Shown here: piece after piece, positions 12,240 through 30,856 of the stretch | How positions within the stretch are numbered: the first letter of the stretch is position 1 | Layout: each line of letters opens with the position of its first letter | From: Rutidosis leptorrhynchoides | Taxonomy: Eukaryota > Streptophyta > Magnoliopsida > Asterales > Asteraceae | Direction: 5' to 3' | Assembly (NCBI RefSeq): GCF_046630445.1 | Contig: NC_092336.1 | Span: forward strand, 504,881,001 to 504,945,000 | DNA length: 64,000 nt | Program-made: the position numbers and the translations under genes | Notes under the pieces: model-generated | What the model was told of the DNA's origin: nothing | The model's input: only the letters and a program-made list of their open reading frames with translations | The model's database searches: none

Positions 12240-14802
12240 TGTGACGATCGCTCCAAATCCATATGGACGAACACGTCATTCATTGATTTCATTGCGAGGT
12301 ATTTGACCTCTATATGATACGTTTTGTAAACATTGCATTCTTTTGAAAAGGCACACCATAAATGAATATTTAAATCAAAGGTTTTCGACATCTGATGATT
12401 TCTACATATAGACAATCACCGTATATAATAGTTTACAATAGTACTTCCGTTGACAATGCAGTCAAAATAAGATACATGATGATGAATTGGTGAATGCAAC
12501 GTTTTCTTGAAAAATATGCCATATAAGACTCCATGCACATAGCTTGTCTATCATATAAGCAAACAGCGGAAGACTTCTAGGGAACCTGAGAATAAACATG
12601 CTAACAAGTGTCAACACAAAGGTTGGTGAGTTCATAGTTTGTATGTTTCGCATAATTTGTATATAAAGATGGATCACAAGATTTCAGTTGTTTCATCCAG
12701 AAACGTTTATCAAAATATTCTACGAAATTGAGCACCCTGGTAACTAAACTTAACGTATATATAATTTATACCCTTTGTATAATCATCTTAATAATACACG
12801 CAAACCAACGTGTACGCTTCTCAAATAGCATACGTCCGTTAAAAGGCTAGTGCTCTAGCTCGGACGGGGATATCAAGCCCTATGGATCCATATACTACTA
12901 CTCGCGCCCACCAGTTCTTATAACTGGCAGTTACTAGTTACTAAAGCTAAGGGATTTTCGGTTCAAACTCAGTGTAGAATTTAGTATGTACTTGTATCCA
13001 TTGTGTTTAAAATAAAGTGTATGTATTCTCAGCCCAAAAATATATATTGCAAAAGTATTTAAAAAGGGAGCAAATGAAACTCACGCATATAAATATTGTA
13101 TATCGGTTAATAAAGCATTTGCATGTATTCTCAGCCCAAAAATGTAAAGAGTAAAAGGGATCATATGAAACTCACGCATATAAATATTGTAAATCAGTTA
13201 ATAAAGTATTTGCATGTATTCTCAGCCCAAAAATGTAAAGAGTAAAAGGGATCATATGAAACTCACCTTAGCAGCATATAAAGTTGTTCATCGTAATGTG
13301 ACAGAAACTCGGATTATCAAATAATCGTAGATCTCAACATATCAATATTGAGATTCAATATTGTAGGAAAGTACGTAGACGTAACGGAGATGATAAACAC
13401 TAGATTTGATTCATAAATATATCCCCGAATATTACCCATAACCTCCTTGGCAATAACCCATAGTTTCCTTAGTTATAATCGGTTTGTAACCCGAATTAAA
13501 ATACCCGTGTATCACTTGTTACAGTACCATACTACTAATTTAAAATTTTAGGCTAGAAAATATACAGAGTGATTTATTTATGTGAGTGTGTGAGTGTTTT
13601 TTTTTTTAGTTCCTAATAAGTACTTCGTTCATATATATATATATATATATATATGTAAAATAATAATATAATAATATAATATATACAATAATAATAAGCC
13701 GCCATCACTTTTTATGTCGACAAACTTTTTATGTCGACAAACATTACGCGTTTCGCGTAGATAGGTACGCGGTTCGCGTATGGTGTCTTCACGAAAGTTG
13801 TAGATTTTTGAGTTACGGACGTCTGGACACCGGAATCACCCCTTTTCGAGTCAGTATGATTTAGTTATGATTTTTCTCGTGTAAGTGCGCAGGTTTAGTG
13901 ATTTCCATCATTTTAACTTGAAATCTTGAGATGAAATGTTGTAGTCTTTTAGTGCTCATTAGAAACCTTTATTTTATCTTTATTTTCATTTTCATATCAT
14001 TGAAAATCCATAAAAATATTTTAACAATAAAATTCTATTATATCGAAAAATGTGTCCATACTAAATCGAATAACTATAGTTCTCTAAAACTAATTACATT
14101 TACATCTTTTTATCGAAACGTTATAATAATTAAAAATCTATTATTTCGAAGAATGCTTTCATATATTTGAACTAAATCGAATAAATATAATTTAGTTTTC
14201 CAGAATTAGTTATATTCAAAATCATTCTTTAAAAGGTTTCATCTATGTCGTAAAACGTTTTCAATATTAAGAAAACTAAATAGTTAACTTTATCAAGAGA
14301 CACGAGACAATCATTGTGTTGAAAGTTAATCTCTACTAACCTTTGTCCAGTAATCGTTAATTGACATATTTGTTCTTACTTGTAGGTCACTTTACCATTT
14401 ATTCCGAATATCGTTAAAAAGGAAAGGTTTCATAAATCAAAGTGGACCTCTCAATAGAGACTCACGATCATACAATGTATCTGATAAATCAATCATTTGA
14501 TATTATCTTTTAATTCCGTTGATAATTATATTAAACCTATATCGAAACAAATACGTTCGTGTAAAGTATTATACGCCTAATACTTTGTTAACGTTTTCAA
14601 GTTATAATATATACACATATACATATATAATCATGTCCGTTCATATAATGGTTCGTGAATCATTGGAATTTGGTCGCAGTTAAATGAATGTATGAACATA
14701 GTTTAAAATTCTTGAGATTCAACTTAACAAACTTTGCTTATCGTGTCGGAATAATATAAAGATTAAAGTTTAAATTTATTCGAAAATTTCCGGGTCATCA
14801 CA
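12240..14802 (-). mobile_element. Solo LTR (2.56 kb) with target duplication CTGCG
   Basis: Read on the minus strand it begins TGTGATGACCCGG at 14,802 and ends CGATCGTCACA at 12,240. The 5-base flanks are identical: CTGCG at 12,235-12,239 and at 14,803-14,807. There is no internal coding region, so this is a solo LTR left by recombination. It interrupts the 5' part of the Tat gag region. It contains a tandem duplication (about 13,031-13,267) and a CG-rich patch near 13,746-13,780. Confidence 0.9.
13031..13267. repeat. Tandem duplication of about 91 bp, about 2.5 copies
   Basis: The phrase GTATTCTCAGCCCAAAAAT recurs at about 13,024, 13,124 and 13,215, with shared ATGAAACTCACGCATATAAA text between. 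It lies inside the solo LTR, so it is a feature of that LTR copy. Confidence 0.75.
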
Positions 14803-15059
14803 CTGCGTCTCGTGATTAACAGACGGCGTGTTCTGGTTATCCGTTTGAGTACATTCCGATGATTTCCCGGAAGTCATGATTCTATTAAAGAAACAAAAAA
14901 TTCAAAAAATTTGTGAATAATGAGCCTTATAACTCAAAACTTTAAAAGGAAAAAAATAATAATTAAATATGTCTTGAATTAATTCGGCTTTCAATGAAAG
15001 CACCACTTGATCATGCCTATATTTTCCAAAAGGTCAATATGCATGCTTAATACGTTTAA

Positions 15060-15566
15060 AGAGGTTTAAGGATCTTAGAACTTAGCTCTCCGGTCCGACT
15101 ACCGTGAATAACCCTGGCCGACATGATGATGTCGGCGGGGTGGCTAAGTGATTAAGTCCACCTTTGATGACGACCGTCGATCGAAGGGCCGTAAGTAAGG
15201 TTGTAGGCAACAGTCGTAAGAGAACTAACCTGTTAACCCTAGAAGACGAGAGATGATTAATGTTACGTAAGATGTGATGATTACGTAACGTGATGTGTCC
15301 TAGAATGACAATTAGGGTTAGTATATATAGGCAATCCCTGATTCTAGAATCATCCAAGATCATAATCTTTTCCATAACAAACTCCCCCGAATCTCGGGTG
15401 TAATTATGAAAAAGATATTCAGACTTGACAACCAAGTAACCGTCATTCCGGTAACAAAGGTATTCAATACGCTACCGCATACCGCATACCGCATATAGAA
15501 CATACGTGTACGCACACTAGTGCTTGCATGCACACGCATATCATGCGCATGCGGGTTGCGGTATCA
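15060..15566 (-). repeat. Probable 5' LTR of the Tat element
   Basis: On the minus strand the likely start is TGATACCGCAACC at 15,566. A TATA-like box (TATATATACTAACCC) lies near 15,320-15,335, followed by a leader that runs toward the gag start near 14,877. Short direct repeats of ACCGCAT occur at 15,472-15,497. The inner border near 15.06-15.1 kb is only approximate because no clear primer-binding site was recognised. Confidence 0.45.
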
Positions 15567-16392
15567 TTATAATAGTTAAATACAATGTAAGTAAATAAAT
15601 AGATAAATTGAAGTATTATTTTTTTATGCATAGTAAAAAAAAATTAGCGTATATGTGAGCCCATTTTTATTTTTGTCTAGGGCATTTGATTTATTGAGAC
15701 GACCCTGATGATTATGATGTATGAGGTAAGCCATCAAGAAATGCTAAAAGAGTAAGCCCAACACATACAAAACATGAGCTAATAAATATTGGCTAACACA
15801 GGGGTGTACATATGAAAAGGCAACCGTTGTCGGTCGCCCCCGATGACCAAAATTTTTTGCAGTATATTTATATGTTAAAGTTCGATGTTTAGTGTATTTA
15901 CGAGTTAAAAGACGACATTTTGCCCATATTTTTTGTTTTTTAACATTTCTAACATTTTACACCCGTCGAAAAAAATTAATGAATCCACCGCCGACAACAA
16001 CACCTAATTCCAAATGCGTTGAGTATTGGAAAGTATGATATAGACCGTCATTCCTTTGCCTCGTGACGCCTTCTCTACCCTCCTGCATACGAAAGGACCT
16101 TCGGCTAAGGTATGTATACATGTATAGTAAATACAGTATAGTAGCAATAAATGCAAAATAGTAGTGTCGGCATGTAACTCGCTGCTTATTTACGTACCTG
16201 AATTTTTGATTCTTGGATTGACATGTCTTTTCTCCATATTTCTTTTGACATTAATGAGCCTCAAACTCTCTCTCTATAATTATTGCTGAAATCATGATAC
16301 ATACATTATATTTATACAATTAATATTATGAAATTAATAGATACATGATGCTCCATCTAGTCTAGTTTAAAGTTTTGATTCATAAAGAAAAA
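15567..16392. other. Intergenic region upstream of the MYB gene
   Basis: No gene is supported here. It holds AT-rich sequence and the presumed promoter of the MYB gene. A CTCTCTCTATAATTATT stretch at about 16,268-16,284 could serve as a CT-rich initiator/TATA region, roughly 110 bases before the start codon; this is weak evidence. Confidence 0.35.
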
Positions 16393-20226
<3,834 letters not shown>

Positions 20227-20840
20227 CTAGAGGTAATTAGGTGTTAGTTTAATAGTTTCTATGAATGAAGATTGGATGTTTGACCTTGAATTCTTCATTG
20301 GGTTGTAATTTAATATATATTTACTAAACTTGCTAAACCTGAAGTCTTTTGAGCAGCAGCAGTGCAGCACCCTAGTCCCTATGTATGATATTTAACAGAC
20401 ATTTTGTATTTCTTAATGACTCTGTTATCTTTCTTAATGGTATGATATTTAACATCTCTATCTATGAGACTATGTTAGGAATAGTTAAAAAGTTAATTAC
20501 TCCTAATTTGTATTGTTAGCTACATTAAAGAGGGATCAATACATAAGTTCATATATATGATACCTTTTCAACAGTTATAATAATAAGTAGGCTTAACTTA
20601 ATTTTGCCTACTTATTAGACAAAATTACACCGGAGTTCCCTGTGGTTTGTTCAAAAGTACTAACGGGGTCCAAAAGTTTTTTCATCTTGACATGGGGAAC
20701 TCGAGCTTTAGAATGTTTTGAACTTTCGATTTCATTTTCATATTTTCATACGATCCGTTCATGAACTATTGATAAAGAACAACAAACCATATATCTTTCA
20801 GATGATATAAACAAGTAACTCAAGATGTGTGACAAATAGT
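20227..20840. other. Convergent intergenic spacer between the MYB and LIM genes
   Basis: This holds the 3' untranslated regions of two genes pointing at each other. No gene is seen. A stretch at about 20,620-20,700 (AAAATTACACCGGAGTTCCC onward) resembles a degraded transposon end of the MULE type, but no partner repeat or target duplication was found. Confidence 0.5.
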
Positions 20841-21158
20841 TTAAGATTCAGATTCTTCAGCCTGGTTGGCTTCATTAATTGCATCAACATCTTTTGTATT
20901 TTTCTTGCGGTTTACAGCCTCGAGAACGTGAGAGAGACTGCCTTTTTCCATAAAGAGTTGAGCAAAATGGTGTCTGCAGTAAAGGATATCATTGATGGCT
21001 GCATAAGACGATTGCGTTAATGGACACCCTCCGTGAGCACATCTGAAGCATCGTTTGTGGTACGGTTCACCTTCCATAGTTACCCTTTTTTTTTGTCAAA
21101 ATCAATCGTTACGTCTATGTTTTAGAATTCAATCCTGTACATTATTGATTTCATAACA

Positions 21159-21329
21159 GGGAGATGATATATCCACATCTATTTTTACTTCATCCACCAT
21201 TATTTCAGTCTTTTTCTCCAAAATATCCATCAATAATATTTAACAGAAAATTTGTATATGTTATCATTTAAGGGTATTTTAGAACATACAAGTGGAAGTA
21301 GTAAAAGTGATGTGGATATATCATCTCCC
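21159..21329. mobile_element. Mutator-type MITE, 171 bp, perfect terminal inverted repeats
   Basis: Bases 21,159-21,179 and 21,309-21,329 are perfect 21-base inverted repeats beginning GGGAGATGATATATCC. They are flanked by identical 9-base direct repeats, TTCATAACA (21,150-21,158 and 21,330-21,338). A 9-base target duplication is typical of Mutator-like transposases. The element is in intron 4 of the LIM gene and has no coding capacity. Confidence 0.92.
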
Positions 21330-22147
21330 TTCATAACATGTTATTAGTTGTGGTTGGATAATAAAGTACCAACCTTTTCAACAAAATGAACAGTTTTGTC
21401 ACAAACTCGACATTTGTCTTGGGTGCCCGAGAAGAAAAATGAGAACTTGTTTGGTGAGATTGTCTGCATCATGTCGACGAGGTATGAATATAAGAAAAGA
21501 GATATTGTGTAATGATAAAATGTAAAGAAAGTTTGTTTGTGAAGAAGACATGTATGCTTGCGTAGTGTACCGTTGAGTTGTCCCTATTTAGCTTTGCTGC
21601 AACATATAACAGGCATATATAGAACTTTAGTGATAAATTTTTGAAAATTTAATTTGGGATAATAACAATATAATTAATAAACTTACATGTAGGAAAATGT
21701 TTGTTGAAATTTCCCGTTTCTTTGAAAAGTTGTTCGAAATGAGTCTTGCAATAGAGAATTCCATCCATAGATGAATAGTTGCTCATCTTTTAAAATCAGT
21801 AATAAACAACAACAAATGATAAATGACAACTATATATAGATAAACTAAAGTCAATAATCTACAATCTGAATATACACAGTTTTAACGGATTGTCGATGAC
21901 CGTTTCTGCATATAATGGTCAATAAAAGATATTATTAGTGAGATTTGAATCTGAATTTTCTTGAAAAATATGTGGAGGTCTCGGTTTATAGTGGTTGCGT
22001 ATGTTTTTAATCATAAAGAATCTGGTTCATAAAATCCAATCTTCCAAATAAGAATAAGTTACTTTCAACAAAAATAAAAAATAGAAAGGGATATATAAGA
22101 AACAAACCACAAGAGTGCCTTTGCAATGGGTGCACTTGAAACAATTA

Positions 22148-22462
22148 GGTCACTCCCTATCGTAACTAAACCATTCATCCTCTTAACCTTCCACATCATC
22201 GTCACATCAACACCAATATTCTATAACTAACTCATAATTAAACACTCCCTATAATGGCTAAAACAATAACCCTCTTAATATACAACGTACAAGCAATAAA
22301 GCATTAAGTCCAACAATAAAAAGTCGTTGGGACCCACAAATCTATAACTAAACCTCATACTTCCATTAAATTCATGGTGAAAGCGGATAACTAGCTCGTG
22401 CCTATGGTTAGTTACGGGTAATGAGCGGGTAACTAACGGATAACTAGTTGTAGGGAGTGGTC
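22148..22462. mobile_element. PIF/Harbinger (Tourist-like) MITE, 315 bp, in a coding exon
   Basis: The ends are GGTCACTCCCT and AGGGAGTGGTC (9 of 11 bases inverted-matched), flanked by TTA at 22,145-22,147 and 22,463-22,465, the 3-base target of PIF/Harbinger elements. Without the insert and one TTA copy, the minus-strand exon reads Y-H-N-N-C-F-K across the junction, exactly the LIM finger consensus. It therefore landed in the first LIM finger codons. Confidence 0.9.
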
Positions 22463-22536
22463 TTATTATGATAAATGACGTTATCAACGGTCATCAAATC
22501 AACGAAATGAACAATTCTGTCACAAGCATTGCATTT

Positions 22537-23200
22537 TGTTATAATATAGAATAAATATATATAAATGGATAGTCAATTATTGATACACAAAAGTAATATT
22601 ATTGTATTATCTAAACTTGTGATATTTTTGCTATAAATAGTCATGAATGCAAGCATTAAACTTGCACCATTTTTCACACTTACAAAGTGTTTCTTTCTTT
22701 CTCTCTCTCCATTATCTCTTTATTCTTACAATTCATTATTAGTATTCTTAATCAAGAATCAAACTACTAAAGGTGAAACTATTTTGGAAGTCACACACTA
22801 TTTTCTTTATTCTCCCTTGCATCTACTTTAGTCGTTTTAACGACACATAGTCAGATCCTTAATTTAAACTATTTTGGAAGTCGCACACTATTTTCTTATA
22901 TAAATTTCTATCTTTCGGTTTAGGGCTCAGGATACTTTAAACCAGCAAAAGGTGAAACTTTGATAGATGGATGTGAAATATGTTTTTCCTTCTCCCTTGC
23001 ATCTCCAGTGTTGAGTGTTCAAAATTTGATAACGCAAGTAATCTGGTTTTTTTTTTTTTTAAGTGGCTGTCTAGGTGTATGATTCATCTACCTTTGCGTT
23101 TTGGATTGGCCCGAAACACATATATAGTTTTTTATGTTTCTTCTATTCTTAATCAAGAATCAAACTACTAAAGGTAGTTATAAACTCCTAAATTCTAACA
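22537..23200. mobile_element. Solo LTR (664 bp), Copia-like ends, target duplication CATTT
   Basis: Termini are TGTTATAATATAG and CCTAAATTCTAACA. The 5-base flanks are identical: CATTT at 22,532-22,536 and 23,201-23,205. A GCTATAAATAG TATA-like box near 22,630 on the plus strand suggests plus orientation. It contains a duplicated segment of about 31 bases 401 bases apart (22,743 and 23,144), so this copy has been rearranged. It lies inside exon 1 of the LIM gene. Confidence 0.9.
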
Positions 23201-23229
23201 CATTTGTCAATTGTTCCACCAAACCCCAT

Positions 23230-24100
23230 TATTATCCTTTCTATGTTTTCTGATCGAAAAAAAAAAAAAAAAAAAAAAATACAAGAAAGGACACCAATGA
23301 AGTCGGGCAGAAACGAACAACTAGAATCAAAGCAAAATTTACAACTCAATTATTTTTCCCACGATTATTTCAGAAACGTGAATTTTAATTTATACGATAG
23401 GATATTGATACCATTAAACAGATAATATTTGTAGTTTTCACTCACATTTTATTACTACATAATCATTCCAAAAATGTATTAGTTATGGAGTACAAATTAC
23501 AAGCATATATTTTTTATTTTTTATTTTGGTAAGCGAGGAAACCCTCCTATGAACGAGCACATTGGCTACCCATAGAAGGTAAACCCTCGGGTAATCAAGC
23601 CCTCCGAGCGCGAGACCTGATACCAGGTGAATTGTGCATTATGCGCACCCTCTAGTCACACTCCTTACTATGTGACACGGCTAATAACTGTAATTTTAGG
23701 GCTGACTAACGTATAATTTTTTTTACCCTTACATGTCACATCTTCTTTGTCCCAACAAGCTCAACAAGTGCTATGTGATATAACAAGCCAACAAGATCAG
23801 TAGTAACAGACTAACAGTAATGGCGCATGGCTCTACTGACCTTCAACCAACAATAAGATGTTTGAGTTACAATTTCGAATATGGAAGTTACATTTCATTA
23901 CAGTTGTTCTCTTTTACAAAAAACAGAGGTCATAACTTCGTGATACACCAGTATAGGAAATAGAGCGTGGAATTTAATCCGCAATCAATAAAATTATGTC
24001 TTAAATTGTAGATGATAATTTTAATTATATGATGCTAGAGACATAATACCCTCTGCAGAAGAATAACCTCACTGCACTGCACTGCACGACTGAACACGCC
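23230..24100. other. Intergenic spacer with possible SINE-like repeat
   Basis: This is the region between the LIM start and the NAD-ME2 stop. A poly-A run lies at 23,259-23,279. At about 23,515-23,690 an AT-rich tail adjoins a GC-richer block (ACCCTCGGGTAATCAAGCCC, GATACCAGGTG), which could be a minus-strand SINE with an A/T-rich tail. No convincing Pol III B box was found, so this is tentative. Nothing else is recognised. Confidence 0.3.
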
Positions 24101-29044
<4,944 letters not shown>

Positions 29045-29515
29045 TTCAGTAAATCGAACGGTACAGATCAAAAATATTCACAAGGTGTAAGTTGCGTAGT
29101 AGTGTGTATACATATAGATACAGAGATTCTGTATGTATTGGGTGAAATCGTCAGAAGGAAGGTTGTTTCAGTTGAAAAATTGTTGAAGTTTTGAGAACGG
29201 AATGAGTAAGAATGACCGAGATTTACGGGCAGGGGAATAAGAGGACGGATGTGTAAGAATTACGTTACGGGCAAAATGTATGATTGATTTAGCTGCCCGA
29301 AGAATCACGACGCGGTCTTTTGACGGCAAAGGGTACTTTCGGAATATCACATTTTTGATTTGATTCGCCACATATTCAACAAAGCGTTAGTTTTACAAGT
29401 CTACTTTGGTTTTTAGCTAAAAATAAATAAAATACAAATACTATCAGATTTTTTTTACGTGTTTATAGTAAGTTTTTAATTTGAACATGATAAGTATATA
29501 TAATATGTATAAAAT
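29045..29515 (-). promoter_or_regulatory. 5' leader and promoter region of NAD-ME2
   Basis: No gene is seen. On the minus strand a CTATATGTATACAC stretch near 29,105-29,118 could be a TATA-type element about 65 bases before the start codon, and a pyrimidine-poor leader follows. The region is bounded upstream by a solo LTR at 29,516. Confidence 0.3.
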
Positions 29516-30090
29516 TGTTAGTGCATAAAATAATTGTAAATCTCTAGTTTTAATTGATTTAAATTCAGTCGTTTGTTATCAGAATATCAAACATCGTTGT
29601 AATTGAACAATGAACTTTGGATATGGATAGTTTACGTGTGTTTATCATGTACGTAATGAACTTATTAATATCTGAATCCAAAGTTAAACTGACGAGACTG
29701 TCAGTCTTCTGTCAAACGACATAATCACTCTGTTGGACGACAAAATCACCATGTTGGACAACAGAGTTAATTCGGTGTAATTCCTACCTGAGTTGACTAA
29801 CTCACGACAGACAGAGTCTGTCGGGCGGCAGTCACCTGCCGACTATAAATAAGGGTTACGAGTTTCATTTGAATGTTACACAATTTGCATAATCCCTAGC
29901 TGCGTATTTTTTGTGTTTTTCGATCCCAATCACACCAACACGAATAACAACTTCAGACATCGTTCTAATCTCTTGTAGATGTGATTCTTCCATCCCGAAA
30001 GTTAGTGTTTATTCGATTAAGCCTTCGTCTAGTGAATTTCATCTCTAGATCTAGGTATAACATTTGTTCTAAGGTCCTTTATCTCTAACA
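29516..30090 (+). mobile_element. Solo LTR (575 bp), Copia-like, upstream of NAD-ME2
   Basis: Termini are TGTTAGTGCATAAA and CTTTATCTCTAACA (TGTTAG/CTAACA inverted ends). The flanks are AAAAT (29,511-29,515) and AAAAC (30,091-30,095), a 4 of 5 match consistent with an aged target duplication. A GACTATAAATAAGGG TATA region lies near 29,840-29,855 on the plus strand. No internal coding sequence. Confidence 0.7.
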
Positions 30091-30856
30091 AAAACAAAGT
30101 ATTATTGACCTACAAAATCAATTTTAAATATGAGTTGCTTAAAAAACAATATGAGGTGAACAAAATATATATTTCTTATTTTTCTTATCCGAAGATGATA
30201 ATTTTAACTTCTTCAACCGCGAAGTACAAGCAAAACAAACTCGTTATGAAACATATATGAATCACATTTCATACAAAACGTTTTGCATTTATGGAATCGT
30301 TTTGTCTACTAAAGATAAATTTTCAATGAAATTAGATATGGTTTTTGTATATTAAAGATAAATTTATTGCTCTTTTGCCTTATATAAGATATAAAGAAAA
30401 GATGACAATTCTTAACACTGAGTTTAAATTTTTCAATATTTTGTAACCAATTTTACATCTTAAAATAAAAATATAAATAACAAACAAAGATACTGCTATT
30501 TGACTGCCCATGTTCATATCTTTTTTAATGGTAACCCCAAAGTTATAGGCTATAAGAATTGAACTTATCTACAATATATTTTTAGACCAACACCCTAACA
30601 AGCACTGTTTATTGCTTTTTTCAAACATGTTATAAACATCGACTTGTTTTTTTTTTTTTAACATTATGTGTTGTTTCAAAGCTGACCAATGTAACAAACT
30701 GATTAAACGAGGAAAACAAAAGGAACCCATTTCTTTTACATATTTAGCAAAAAATAAGCACCACTAGTCATATAAATCATATTAAGAGTGAAAAATGTAC
30801 TAGCACGAAGTGACCATTTTCATTTTTCGCCACGTATATCTACTCTACCTATGACT
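30091..30856. other. Intergenic spacer 3' of the RmlD-like gene
   Basis: AT-rich sequence between the solo LTR and the stop codon of the reductase gene. It should contain that gene's 3' untranslated region next to 30,857. Nothing else is recognised. Confidence 0.4.

Larger units (their letters stand above)
7649..15566 (-). mobile_element. Ty3/Gypsy retrotransposon, Tat lineage, truncated on the left
   Basis: Minus-strand element with, in coding order, a 5' LTR (about 15.1-15.57 kb), gag, protease (a DTGSS motif near 10.24 kb), reverse transcriptase (YVDD near 9.17 kb) with RNase H, and a second RNase H domain at about 7.84-8.18 kb (TDGACS start, NNEAEYEAL motif). The extra RNase H is the hallmark of the Tat/Ogre group. 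The left end is lost at 7,648/7,649, where the plus-strand LTR begins, so integrase and the 3' LTR are missing from the window. A 2.56 kb solo LTR (12,240-14,802) lies inside the 5' part of gag. Broken: that insertion, the truncation and a handful of further breaks. Confidence 0.8.
20841..23229 (-). pseudogene. Two-LIM-domain actin-binding protein, PLIM2-like, disrupted
   Basis: Exon pieces on the minus strand: exon 1 from ATG at 23,229 to 22,108, exon 2 21,786-21,687, exon 3 21,596-21,571 (26 nt), exon 4 21,463-21,374, exon 5 about 21,083 to the stop at 20,841. The pieces encode two LIM zinc fingers: KCNACDRIVHFVD...CTHCKGTLV, NYSSMDGILYCKTHFEQLFKE, then GTQDKCRVCDKTVHFVEK and YHKRCFRCAHGGCP...LYCRHHF. 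This is the plant LIM family (WLIM/PLIM), which bundles actin filaments; the acidic SES ending resembles pollen-type PLIM2. Exon 1 carries a solo LTR (22,537-23,200) after codon 9 and a PIF/Harbinger MITE (22,148-22,462) inside the first finger; a second MITE lies in intron 4. The exon 5 acceptor region (AAAAAAGGGTAACT) is also one base out of the expected frame. Two exonic insertions make a normal protein very unlikely, although a shorter protein from downstream exons cannot be excluded. Confidence 0.85.

Noticed and set aside
13031-13267. Regular repeats considered as a CRISPR array
   Set aside because: Only about 2.5 near-identical tandem copies with no unique spacers, in a plant LTR.
16375-16392. 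Upstream in-frame ATG of the MYB gene (MIHKEK)
   Set aside because: R2R3-MYB proteins start MGR; the extension is not conserved and exon 1 is exactly 133 nt from the MGR codon.
23515-23690. SINE called with confidence
   Set aside because: The AT-rich tail and GC-richer body fit, but no clear A/B box or target duplication was found; kept only as a tentative note.
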